64,000 bases of DNA from Prostheceraeus crozeri. Its lineage: Eukaryota; Platyhelminthes; Polycladida; Euryleptidae. This document shows positions 34,178-44,394 of this stretch, piece after piece. The notes beneath the pieces were generated by a model, which did no database searches, was not told where the DNA came from, and saw only the letters and a list, made by a program, of their open reading frames with translations. The position numbers were made by a program, and so were the translations under genes. The stretch lies in assembly GCA_907163375.1 (NCBI GenBank), contig CAJQUW010009190.1, positions 38,371-102,370 on the forward strand. Direction: 5' to 3'. The first letter of the stretch is position 1. Every line of letters starts with the position of its first letter.

Positions 34178-34768
34178 CAGAGTTTCGACCTCGACCTCGA
34201 CCTCGCGTCCTCGATAGCTTTTTCCCGACCTCGACCTCGACATGAAACATATCGAGGTCGAGGTCGGTCGGTTGCTGAAACTTATGTAATGAAAATTTCC
34301 CTTAGGGAAACTACCTGTATGTGATAGGATGTTCGGGGCAATCATTCTTTCAGATTGTCATCAACTCATCATTCGAGATTTTTATTATCTTATGTCCTCA
34401 TTCACTTTTGTGATTGTGATTCGTGATGGCGCCAAAGCGACCGAGATTAAGTACCGTATACGATTTTTTGTTGAGACTGAAGACTGTTTTAAATGCACAA
34501 TAATAATCGACGGGGACCAGCGATGTGACTGTGCCATCTCTAAAGGATCATTTAACGCCTGCAGCACATTAAAAAAGCATGTGAAGAGGGTTCATCCCGA
34601 TGTATCCTTTGAAGAAATCCAAAACCCATCGGAATCTTTCAAAGGACCACTGGACAGGTAGGCAGCCACAAATTTATTTACTTTATTCTTTATTAATACC
34701 AGAATTTCAACCTCGACCGGACCTCGACCTCGACCTCGATAGAAATTTCTATCGAGCTCGAAACTCTG
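34178..34768 (+). mobile_element. Non-autonomous hAT derivative with exact borders
   Basis: The 591-bp element begins CAGAGTTTCGA and ends with its reverse complement TCGAAACTCTG (one base differs beyond this point). It is flanked by an identical 8-bp duplication TTGCTCAT. Eight-base duplications with CAG-starting ends are diagnostic of hAT transposons. Both subterminal zones are packed with CGACCT/AGGTCG repeats. The interior keeps a BED zinc-finger coding segment and lacks the catalytic domain, so it depends on a full-length relative. Confidence 0.92.
34426..34661 (+). pseudogene. BED zinc-finger remnant of hAT transposase
   Basis: The start ATG at 34426 opens MAPKRPRLSTVYDFF, the usual beginning of a BED finger. 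A run of T at about 34464 shifts the frame. The next frame reads VETEDCFKCTIIIDG, then LKKHVKRVHPDVSFEEI, giving the CxxC...HxxxxH zinc ligands. The segment ends in LDR followed by AGGTAGGC, a possible splice donor. In hAT transposases this finger binds the element ends. The whole RNase H-like catalytic part is missing. Confidence 0.8.
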
Positions 34769-34837
34769 TTGCTCATGCACAATGCCTTATTGATTGACTA
34801 GACTGGAACACTTGCAGAAGCAGCGGATATTGACAAT

Positions 34838-35100
34838 AGATGCAATCATAGAAATAGATTGTTTATCTGAAGTTGACTAGAATGGAAATTGACTCAAGGT
34901 CGCGGCACAGCCGGGGGAACTAAGTTGGGGCATGAACCACCAATGAAAAGCTTCGATTTACACATGTGACTGATTCTAACCCAATCATACAGACGTTGGC
35001 AGGTGCATCTAAGTGAAAATGCGTGCGATTTATGTGCCGTTATTGTACATTTCATGAAGCTTAATTTCCATTCTAGAGGTTTTATTGTTGTCAATTTCTA
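34838..35100 (-). repeat. Dispersed repeat, inverted partner of 16872-17135
   Basis: Reverse-complement match to 17135-16872 along its whole length. It lies between the hAT derivative and the Tc1 element. Confidence 0.8.
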
Positions 35101-35304
35101 TGGATGCAATGGATTGTGAAAGTGGTCATTTTCTTATGGATATTATGAAAGTAGTCGCTTCGTGAAAATTTGTTGATTAGTTCATGAATAATTGACGCAA
35201 TCGACCACTTTTATCGATGAACTAAATGAATAGGCTGTTGAGATTTCTATGTCTATATCAAATGAGCTTACAGGTTACACAGAGCAGATGGCGAGAGAAA
35301 ATTG

Positions 35305-35327
35305 NNNNNNNNNNNNNNNNNNNNNNN
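35305..35327. other. Assembly gap (23 N)
   Basis: A run of undefined bases inside the Tc1 transposase. Sequence left of it does not continue the transposase, so the join may be wrong or the element truly truncated. Confidence 0.95.
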
Positions 35328-36114
35328 ACTTGTACTTAATAGTTTTCGCCCGATGACATGGGGCATTGTCATCTTGAAAAATTGCTCCTCCTTCGGGATA
35401 ATGCTCTTGTCGAGTACGAAGCAGTTCATTCTGGAGAACGTCAAGATAAACTTTCTGGTTTACCCTCTCACCATTTTCAAATATTCTCAGCCTGCTAACG
35501 CCTTTGTTGGAGAAGCATCCCCACACCATCACACTGACAGGATGCTTAGTCGTCGCCATTGTGCACTTTGGTAGGTAGCGTTCTCCGATTCTTCGTCTGA
35601 CTCTGAGCGACCCTCGATTACCGTGTAGATCAAAGGACGATTCATCCGAGAATATCACTCTTTGCCAGTACTCCGGGCCTTTCTCAGCATACTTTTGGGC
35701 AAACAAAACTCTTCTACGCCTTTGAAAGGCATTCACGAAAGGTTTCTTTGCTGGTCGTCTAGAGCTGAAGCCTGCGTGTTGTAGTCGCCTTCTGATGGTT
35801 CGCTCACTCATTGAAGCTCCGAAGTTTCCGAGGGTCGCCTTGATTTGCTTCGAAGACAAAAATCGATTTTGTTCACAGCGCCGAATAATCACTCTGTCCA
35901 GTCTTTCAGATGAACGTCGAGGGCGACCCGTTCGTTTCTTTGTAGGAGAACCATGACCTGAGGGATTAGCAAGCCAACGACTTCTTATGTCGGAAACTGT
36001 TGATTTTGGGACACCCACTTTGACAGAGATTTTGCGAATGGCGTAGCCTTCTTTCAAGAGAGTCACAATCTCAGATATCTTCTTCGGTGAGACTTGCTTT
36101 AGCATCGGCATCAC
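35328..36114 (-). CDS. Tc1-like transposase, partial
   Basis: An open frame from ATG 36114 (a second ATG lies 3 codons on) runs without stops to the N gap. Residues about 8-50 form the first helix-turn-helix (AIRKISVKVGVPKSTVSDI). A basic GRPRR hook at about 64-68 is typical of Tc1 transposases, and a second helix-turn-helix follows. The DDE_3 domain has the first aspartate in VIFSDESSF and the second in AIFQDDNAPCHRA. The third acidic residue and the SPDLNPIE block should lie just past the gap, but the following bases do not encode them. The long clean frame suggests a fairly recent insertion. Confidence 0.9.
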
Positions 36115-36842
36115 TTTCGTTAGACGATCACTTCACTTGCACAGTTCAGTCAACTTTTGAGAATGAAATGATTCAGATTTGTGACATGAACCTTGAATTT
36201 GAATTTTGAATCGGAAGTCGAGAGGTAACATAGAAATATGATTGCTTGTCAGGCGTCTCTCAAGCAAACCTGAAAATTGCAATAACTTAGTCCATAGAAA
36301 GCGAATCCCTGAAGTGGTGTAGAGTGCTGTACTGCGGTTTGACAGACAAAGCAAAGTTCAAGGTGGGATGCAAAATAGACCATAGAAAGCCAACATCTCA
36401 TACGTGCAGCTGGAAGGCACATCAACATTGTAAAAACCTGGAAACTCCGCAAAAAAGATGAAAATGTGATGTCCGGTGACTTTTGGCCAAGCCGCCGTTC
36501 CCTTTCAAATTTGAAATTTGAATTTTTTCTTTTTCGGTTATTGAAAATGATGTGCTTAAAGAATAGAAAACAGCAAACAACGGAGCTATTGAGTTCCTAC
36601 ATCAGAAAATATGGACCAGTTAAAATAATGAATGTTCACATTTTGATTGTCCGGCGACTTATGGCCAAAACGTAAATTTGCTCAAAAAGGTTGGGTTAAT
36701 GAAATTTGATTTAAATTTTGCTACTGTTGGTAGATGACGCAGTGATACAAACATATTATTCTAGAGTATCGAAGCGATGCGCTGAATATTTCAACTAATA
36801 TCCATAAAAATGTCAGTGTCCGGTGACTTTTGGCCATGGCTG
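35328..36842 (-). mobile_element. Tc1-like transposon, 3' part lost at gap
   Basis: The 5' border (minus strand) is CAGCCATGGCCAAAAGTCAC at 36842, next to a TA at 36843-36844, the Tc1/mariner target. The motif TCCGGTGACTTTTGGCCA occurs three times (about 36472-36490, 36647-36668 and 36814-36840), one copy slightly altered. This is an IR/DR-type end with spaced direct repeats. The other end is missing beyond the N gap. Confidence 0.85.
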
Positions 36843-36844
36843 TA

Positions 36845-36962
36845 GATGAAGTTTGTAAATCGTTGAAATTTGGATTCAATTGAGCGTTTTCATTGTTTTC
36901 ATGGGAATCGCTATCTGTGATTCCAATCAGGACATCTTGAGGAGTGAGTTTGCGTTTTCTAC
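36845..36962 (-). CDS. Candidate host exon interrupted by Tc1
   Basis: On the minus strand, TTTGTCTTCTTTCAG at 36977-36963 is a strong splice acceptor. It opens a frame reading RKRKLTPQDVLIGITDSD, then SHENNENAQLNPNFNDLQTS, which stops being native exactly at the Tc1 target TA. The protein is not recognised and could be a basic/acidic low-complexity part of a nuclear protein. It is either an exon disrupted by Tc1 or a chance frame. Confidence 0.35.
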
Positions 36963-36984
36963 CTGAAAGAAGACAAACATACAT

Positions 36985-37578
36985 AACTAAATCTACATAC
37001 TATAACAATTTGATTATTATAGACCTGTATTCGATGTGAAATAATTATCAGCACTAGGCTATACTATGCAGCCATAAAACAAAATATGTTGTCAGCCCAA
37101 TCTGCAAGATTAGCTATCTCATGCAAAATACCAGTACATTATGTATTGTCAATCTACATGTACAAGACAATGGCCAAATCTTATGTGGAAATAATTGCAC
37201 TAAAACTACTTACACTAACGATAGGCTATTTACCTACGCGTGCAGTAGCTCATCTAATGCAGCATGGGTTATTATTGAAGACAAGTTTATATATGATCAC
37301 GCTCTTACATGATAACATTACTCAAATGAAAAATAATTGGTTTTACTAGACCGTATTAAAATGAAGAGACAGATTTGTAGTCACGTATCGCTAAAGTAGC
37401 AACGATAATTATAAGCCTATTGACTCAGAAATTACCTAAGACAATTTGAATAGGTCACTGTTGCTCGTACTTTCAAGGAAATGATGTTCCAAAACTCAAG
37501 AAACAATAAAATAAAAACTGATAGGTTCAAGTAATTTCGCTTTCGTTGAACTGAGATTCATATGTTAAACTAATAGAA
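36985..37578. other. No gene recognised
   Basis: AT-rich flank between the candidate exon and the next MITE. Confidence 0.5.
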
Positions 37579-37579
37579 G

Positions 37580-38576
37580 TACACTGTAAATCCCTCAATA
37601 CGAATCACATACGAAGGATGCATACCAAGATATTTTTTTGGTATATTTCTGTATGATCTTGGTATATATTTGTATGCTTTTCGCATGTTATTTCAAGTGT
37701 GGTATGCTTTACATACTAAAGCCATACCAGCACAATGTTAAAAGAAAGCATCAATCATGTCCAAAGTATGTTGATTTAAGGACTTTTGTCAATAAAGATC
37801 ACATTAATGTTACTACTGTTCTGTAAGTAGTTAGATAAAGACATTCAAGAGTGATACCTTAAATGCTGAATTCGATTTTAATACATGTAAGTCCGAGGCA
37901 TTTCATAAATAATCAATAAGTATTTGACCATCAACAATTATGTATCATGTAATTTTGAAATAAGGCATATTATCAATCCGAAGTAAAAACACATTATAAT
38001 TCATGAACGCAAAAATAGCTATGTTTGAGATATATAAGTCAACATGGTTGCTGAAAAGTTATCGTTATATTGAAATGATGTTCATCAATTTTGTTCAAGG
38101 AAATGAGCTAATTATGAGTCTTGTGAATGCTATAAGACAAGTTGCAAAGATGACATGCGGCTTCAATTCCACAATAAATCTAATCTAGTTAAATACCACA
38201 CTTTCACAAAGAAATATTCACGGCTGTATACTGGAAAAAAGTTATTTGTAAGTAGTATGTAGTATAACATATTTTTTGCCATATGACATAAAGCTATTGA
38301 TACGAAAGACATACGAAACACATACCAATTTGCATCGGGTCTCGTATATAAAACATACCAAGAATTCGTATTTCAACGTAAAACAGCCAATCACCGTTAG
38401 CATAGTTCGTATCGTTTACATACCAATCACATACGAAAGTAAATGGCCATTCGTATGAAAAACATACCAGATTTCTTTATATATACCAGAATCTCGTATC
38501 AAAAGTTGGTTTCAAATTGTATGTAAACTTGGTATGTGTTTGTATGTAATTTTCGTATCCAGCGATTTACCGTGTA
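37580..38576. repeat. MITE rich in CATACGAA/GGTATG motifs
   Basis: The ends TACACTGTAAATC (37580) and GATTTACCGTGTA (38576) form imperfect inverted repeats of about 25 bp. Both subterminal zones of 150-300 bp are filled with CATACGAA, CATACCA, GGTATG and TTCGTATG units in both orientations. No transposase is present. A second copy lies inverted at 40806-41522. Confidence 0.8.
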
Positions 38577-38939
38577 GGTATCAACGCGCATTGTTGACAT
38601 CTGTCGACACTCGAAATCAAAAAAATCCTGAAGGTTAGATATCAGCTATTTGTATAAATTTTTACATCAGACACATACGTCAGGGCATAAATATTCATAT
38701 TTGATCACTTTTATGCAACCCCGAAATATCTATGGTATATAAATTCATCAATGGACTTACCATGTTTGGTTGTATTTTCGTCAGAATCAGCATCCATACT
38801 TCGAAGCGGTGCAGAGACACAGATATACAAGTCACAGTCGAAAATGTGATTGAACCCGATAAGACACGACTAGAAGTAGCAGAAAATATCTTCCCTAGGT
38901 TGATGTCATTATGTTTATCGTTCGCATGATAACTCAGAG

Positions 38940-38980
38940 TCGTTGTCGACATATGTCGACGTCGCGCGCGAAGAGGTTAA
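38940..38980. repeat. Lone piggyBac-type end
   Basis: TTAA (38977-38980) abuts CCTCTTCGCGCGCGACGTC on the minus strand, followed by the perfect palindrome GTCGACATATGTCGAC. A frame starting at 38952 or the adjacent MDADSDENTTKHG stretch could be an acidic transposase N-terminus. A partner-like TGTTGACATCTGTCGACA lies at 38595. Confidence 0.45.
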
Positions 38981-39174
38981 ACACAACTTATTATTTAAGC
39001 TAGGAGTCATTCCTGGGCAAACTTGAGAAACGCAATTAGCATATTAAATGAAATTTCCAGTCGGAATTCCGCAGTCCTATCGTGCTGAAGTGCAACCAAC
39101 GAATTATTACAAGAAAAACAAGGATATGGAGAAGATCAGCCTTTTGCATTGAAGGATTATGTATGACTTAATTT

Positions 39175-39332
39175 TCATTTCCAATTGACGAGAATAGTCC
39201 TCCTGCCTCCACCGACAATGAGAACGTCGTCCTGCGGAAGGTAGGTCTTGTATGGCGGACTCCCTGCTGCGGCGTGTGAGAACTCATTTCCAGCCTTGTC
39301 AGCAAACGGTCTCCGCTGAAACTCCTTCACCG
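39175..39332 (-). pseudogene. Duplicate of candidate terminal exon
   Basis: The minus strand reads AVKEFQRRPFADKAGNEFSH, then YKTYLPQDDVLIVGGGRR, and stops at 39175. It parallels the C-terminus of the frame ending at 39939, with about 75% similar wording and conserved VGGGR. The upstream part of that exon is not duplicated here. Flanking words (GAGAAGATCAGCCTT, ACTGACATCAAAATTTG) are duplicated too, so a segment of about 750 bp was copied in tandem. Confidence 0.55.
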
Positions 39333-39938
39333 CTTCAAAATTAGATTTCGTGTCCGAAATTTGTCTACTAACTTATAGGCTACAAGTCTAGTTTTGCATA
39401 TTGTGATATTGCATGCATCGTTGAAAATGACATGAATTGCGACGAATGTTGCTAAAATGGCCCAATTTCCATATTTTAGACACCGCCCAACCAACGAAAT
39501 TGTATATAACGCAAAGTGGTGAAGTGACTGACATCAAAATTTGCAAAGTCAATCAATCAGGCTATAGCTGCTGTGTCAACAAATTTGAATAAAAATAGAT
39601 CGCTGATTTATGAATATTCGGCTGCATGTATTTTCCCAATCAGTAAAACAAATGGTTTAGACAACTACAAGTAATTCGGTTGCCCGGAAATCAAAAAATT
39701 AAACTATTTACTGTATTGAAAGTGAAATACTTAAAAATGATATCATTTCCAGACGTGAAGAGACGTGTAGAAGAGACGTGAAAGTGGTGAAGAGACTGAC
39801 ATCAAAATTTGTAAAGTGAAACAATCACGCTAGCTACTGTGTCAACAACTTCGAATAAAAATAGATTGCTGACAAAATATAATGGAATACAAGAAAATGG
39901 AGAAGATCAGCCTTCTGTATTGACGGATTATGTACGAC

Positions 39939-40343
39939 TTAATGTTCATTTCCCAATGATGAGAACAGTCCTCTGCCTCCACCGACAATGAAAACGTCGT
40001 CCTTCGGACGGTAGATCTTGTATGACGGATCCCCTGCAGCGGTGTATGAGAACTCATTTCCCGCCTCGTCAACATACGGTCTCCGCTGAAGCTCCTTCAC
40101 CACTTTGTCGCCGGGTTTGGTCGTTGACTCTCCCACAACTTCTTCTCCGACCTTCCCTCTTACTTGAACTATCCGTCCGATATTCGACACATTCAAAACC
40201 TCTTCCAGGATTCCAATCAGCTTGCTCACAGGAACCATTCCAGGAAGCACAGGAATCCTCCTGAGTCTTACGTATGGCCATGACCAACTGTATTCCCGGT
40301 GTCTTGTTATGCGGCTGTCCGTTGATGTGACGGTGAATTCGCT
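39939..40343 (-). CDS. Candidate terminal exon, unknown protein
   Basis: A 134-codon open frame follows the acceptor TTTTTTATTATAG at 40344 and ends at a stop at 39939. It reads SEFTVTSTDSRITRHREY, PVLPGMVPVSKLIGILEEVL, GRIVQVRGKVGEEVVGE and finally VDEAGNEFSYTAAGDPSYKI, then FIVGGGR. The composition looks like a real globular protein, and a diverged second copy exists at 39175. I do not recognise the family. No upstream exon could be fixed within the window. Confidence 0.5.
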   Translation of the reverse strand, partial: SEFTVTSTDSRITRHREYSWSWPYVRLRRIPVLPGMVPVSKLIGILEEVLNVSNIGRIVQVRGKVGEEVVGESTTKPGDKVVKELQRRPYVDEAGNEFSYTAAGDPSYKIYRPKDDVFIVGGGRGLFSSLGNEH

Positions 40344-40349
40344 CTATAA

Positions 40350-40800
40350 TAAAAAACAATGAGCTCCACACCATCTGCAAGACAATCAGCGGAAATCAAT
40401 GAAAGCAAACATTGGAGATGACCTTAAAATTCAAGAATTATTGTTCATCTGCAGCCTGTTCGTTCGCTGATTGTAGGAGGATGGGTCTGTCCTCAACCCA
40501 AAGTGATTGATTCATGTGCGACGAACATATTATTAACTTTAGTAGATGAAAAGTATCAAAACGACTGACACAGCAGGTCAGCACCACGAGGCACAACCAG
40601 TCAGTCATAGTAACAAGTGTTAGTCAATCAGAGATCGCTCAGGAGATTCCTCAGGCCGCATTCTGAGAAAGGCTGATGCCAAAAATTTTATTTCTCTAAT
40701 TTCTTTATTCGATAGAGTAAGTATGTTAGGTAGAGTGGAAACTCACATTTATTGAATCCCCAATGTGTATGCACCTTCGATTTTATTGAATGAACTCAAG
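40350..40800. other. No gene recognised
   Basis: Flank of the candidate exon, probably intronic; no feature visible. Confidence 0.4.
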
Positions 40801-40805
40801 GGTGA

Positions 40806-41522
40806 TAAACTGTAAATCGTTTGGATACGAAAAACTAATACAAACATATACCAAAATCACATACAATTTGAAATTAACATCTGATACGAGATTCTCGGAT
40901 GTTTACAGAGATCTGGTATGTTTTTCATACGAAATCTCACTTACTTTTGTATGTGATTGGTATGTAGCGATACGAGCTATTTTATTTGTGATTGGCTGTT
41001 TTACAATGAAAGACGAGTTGTTAGTATGTTTTATATACTAGACCCTATGCAAATTGGTCCTCATTCGTATGTGTTTCGTATGAATGGCCTTAAGTCACAT
41101 GGCAAAAAATAAGTTATACTACATACTAATTACAAATAACTTTTTTCCAGTAATACCAGTCGTGAATATTTCTTTATGAAAGTGTAGTATTTAACTAGAT
41201 TAGATTTATTGTGAAATTAAAGCCGCATGTCATCTTTACTACTTGTCTTATGGCATTCACAAGACTCATAATTAGCTCATTTCCATAATTAGCTTCATTC
41301 CTCATCATTTCAATAAAACGATAACTATCGAGCAATCATGTTGACTTATATATCTCAAACATAACTATTTTTGCGTTCATGAATTATAATGTGTTTTTAT
41401 TCCGGGTTGATAATATGCTTAGTTCCAAAATTACATAATGCATAATTGTTGATGGTGAAATACTTATTGATTATTTATGAAATGCCTTGTAGAATACATG
41501 AATTAAAATCGAATTCAGTATT
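40806..41522. repeat. Second copy of the CATACGAA MITE, inverted and truncated
   Basis: Reverse-complement match to about 37866-38576, starting at an ACTGTAAATCG end and lacking the other terminus. The CATACGAA-type motif zone is retained. Its core, including TTGCGTTCATGAATTATAAT, matches closely. Confidence 0.85.
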
Positions 41523-41529
41523 GTTATTG

Positions 41530-43180
41530 TGCAATCTCCGGAAAGAAACTAAATTTTTCATATTAAATATGTTCACTGTATAGAGACACTTTTTTCTATA
41601 GAGGACTTATTTCATAGTCTTTTCAGATTGCTGCTACAATTCTGTCATTCCATCTCATCCGTTCTATTCGAGGACGGGTTGCAATCGAGGCCAGTTTTTC
41701 CCCCCCCACAGGGTAGCTGACCGCGGGTTGCAGAAACGTTGCAGAAACGCAAAGAAAAGAAAATATATTGGTGTGCTGTTTACAACACTGTCGCAGGTTG
41801 CAACCAACAAAAATGAAGAATATTTTCAATAGTCTTGCGATTAATGACAAAAATCGCAGTACTTTGTATGCAATGACGACAATTTTAATCCGGTTACCAG
41901 CACGAGTTTCTGCAGGAATGAGGCCGAAAATAAGGACTTTCAGAGGATGATGTATACACCAGAGATGGAACCAGACAATCTTTTCGGCCCGAGTCGGTTT
42001 CCAGCTCTGTGCACAATCTTCGATTACTTGAGACTCTGCGCGTTCTTCTGTTACTCTATCTGGCTCCTTTTCTGGCAGAAGTACCAAAGAGAAACACAAA
42101 CAAATCCAACAGGGAAGCAGAAATCTTGTTAATGCTTTTTTTCTTTTCAAGAAATGACCATTTGCTGTATTTTCTCTAATTAAGTGAGAAGAACAAAGAT
42201 TGAGCCACAATATTTTGGCATGGAATGTCTTGAGGTTATGGTCTGATGCACTATTGTCTACAAAACTAAACAGGTTCGGATCTAGCAAATATGTCATCAC
42301 ACTAAGAAAACAAACACTAATCAGAAATGGTTGTCAGCTTGATAATAACACACATACTACCTGGGAGGAATTTTGAAAAAATTATGCACATTGTGACAGC
42401 TTTTTTAAACTTTGCGTGGTGCTGGACATGGATAAAACATTTTGAAAAACCACCGCACACAACTTGGGGGAGGCCCGTGGGGGCCGGTACGCGAAAATCC
42501 AAGATGGCCGCCACTTGAAACTGAAAATGCAATACCTTGACTTATAAAAAGAGTAGAGAACACACTGTGATATCACTTTTCTAGGGTTCTCTATGTCGAG
42601 AAACACGTTTTTTGATGTCATTTTTAGGTTTCCGTACATTTTCATGACTCAGTGCTATGTCCGTTGACCATTTATAGACCTAATGTCCATGTAAGCCTTA
42701 GGTCAAGGCCTATTGACCACATACCAAATGAAAACGAGTTCGCGTACTTGTGTCATTCATATGTTAATACAATTTCATTGAACTTGTTATCTTACATCTT
42801 TGCAAGACAGTACAGCCGCATGAATTTCACAAAAACTGGTGATTTATTTGTGATAGCATAATATGGACTACTGGGTCTTTTTTTAGAGTAGTCAGTAACC
42901 TTCAAAACGTCTGTAGCTTGTTTCTGTTTCGATAAACTATAACCAGTAAATAGCAATCGGTTTGTGTGCCCGGAGCTTCATAAACTTTAATGTAGGCTTA
43001 TCATATTGGTAGGCTACCATATACTACCATGTAAGCTTATGTCCTCATGGGATCATGGTGTACCTGCTGACCTGTTAATTGTTGACTGGTAAAACATGCC
43101 CCAGGTTCAATATGTGCACAGAAAACGTGTCCATTCAGTAACAGTGTACATGTACAAGAAAATGATAAACTAAATTGTAT
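41530..43180. other. No gene recognised
   Basis: An open frame at 41623-42300 (minus) has no recognisable domain and odd composition. A GC-rich stretch near 42465-42515 includes CAAGATGGCCGCC. Nothing can be assigned. Confidence 0.4.
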
Positions 43181-43185
43181 TGTTT

Positions 43186-44240
43186 CTACAGCCTCGTTTT
43201 GCACTTGCACAATTGACTGCAATGAAGTCCAGCTCGATGACACTTGCAGCTACCTTGAGGCAACCACACTCCATATTGAAGAAACAGCGAGCAGGCCTTG
43301 CAGGCATCTAGCAAATCATTCCAATATAGCACCCACAGGTTGGTCCTAGCATTCCATTCCCAGCCCCATTCACTCGGATTTGGAATTTCAGGGATTCTCG
43401 AGAGGGCACTGCTTCCAGACGAATGCTGTTGTATGGAGAGCACGTTTGACGTGCTGGAAGAGCGCATTCTCGGTCGGTGGGATGGAGTCGAGAGACTTGA
43501 GACCATGAGTGAACATCAGCTTCCTTGCTTCATTGACTGATGGGGCAGCACAGTTCTTATTGTACATAAGTAGTGTCATGCCTTCACAGTTCTTACTGTA
43601 CATAAGTACTGTCAATCGCTCCAGACGTCTCATGTGATGAGAATCAAGAGTCAGACTGGTTGGGTCCTAACTAATTGTAGTTACTTTAATGGCAATGAGG
43701 TTGGTGGTGACCTCATCGAAGTTTGCTCGTGCATTCCATGCTGTCTTTTTGCCGATTCCCATCATGGAGACACAACGTCACAACCTGTGGAAGAATGGAA
43801 GGAGGGCAGATCTTGACAATGTTGTAGCCCCAACATTTCTGATAAATGATGGATTGGAATGTCTTTGTATGTTTTACCTGATCCAAATCCAATCCAGAGT
43901 TATAGGAGTCCTAGATCGTGGAAGCAATGAATGGCGAGCACAACAACATCATTATCTATAGTCCTAAGATGCGTCTTCATATGACCTTGGTCAGCTGCAT
44001 GACGGAGTGGAGCATCATTCGTGTGTCGGCTTCCTCTCGCCAACATAGAGACAAATTCAGTAAATCTGCAGGTTTATTACTGAGAATCATATCAGCTCTT
44101 GTTGTCAACAGATGGCACTGTGAATAGCCTGCGATCCTTTGCAATGCCAGACTCACTCGTATGTATTGGAAAAGCTCATCTTTGTTTTGAATATCTTTGA
44201 GCAGCAACTGCCACTCCTTTAGGTAAGTAATGGGCAAAAG
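43186..44240 (-). pseudogene. Multicopy 'EEADTRM' family gene, broken
   Basis: Minus-strand blocks in family order: EWQLLLKDIQNKDELFQYIR and CWREEADTRMMLHSV (44240-43977); LRTIDNDVVVLAIHCFHDL; VVSMMGIGKKTAWNA; RLTVLMYSKNC and SVNEARKLMF with ENALFQHVKRALHT; and a C-terminal cysteine-rich tail (WGWEWNARTNLWVLYW ... CKCHRAGLHCSQLCKCK) ending at 43186. Proteins with EEADTR, the GCDxxS-GKGKKTAW motif and this CXC-like tail are abundant and uncharacterised in cnidarian, mollusc and fish genomes. At least four frame changes break this copy. Its N-terminal side is cut off at about 44240, where the Polinton begins. Confidence 0.75.
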
Positions 44241-44390
44241 ACCGTTCCAGGACACCATAAAATTCAAAAAAATAGTATTTTTAAAAACGACATAAATTCA
44301 TGAATTTAGTCCCTTTTTCAGGTTTTTAAGACCTAAATTCATGAATTTAGACCGTTCCAGGTCACCATAAAATTCAAAAAAAGTTTATCT

Positions 44391-44394
44391 TTAA
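44391..44394. repeat. TTAA target duplication, left
   Basis: TTAA directly before CCTTCCCCCGACGAAG; the second copy is at 47066-47069. Confidence 0.9.

Noticed and set aside
37086-37349. 87-codon frame on the plus strand
   Set aside because: No similarity, no splice signals and two overlapping alternative frames; probably chance in AT-rich DNA.
41623-42300. 225-codon minus-strand open frame
   Set aside because: No recognisable domain, odd composition with hydrophobic runs, and no splice or repeat context. A possible THAP-like reading on the other strand was too weak to keep.
42440-42520. GC-rich stretch with CAAGATGGCCGCC as a possible promoter
   Set aside because: CAAGATGGCCGCC resembles a YY1-type site, but no gene starts nearby. 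It may just be part of a repeat.
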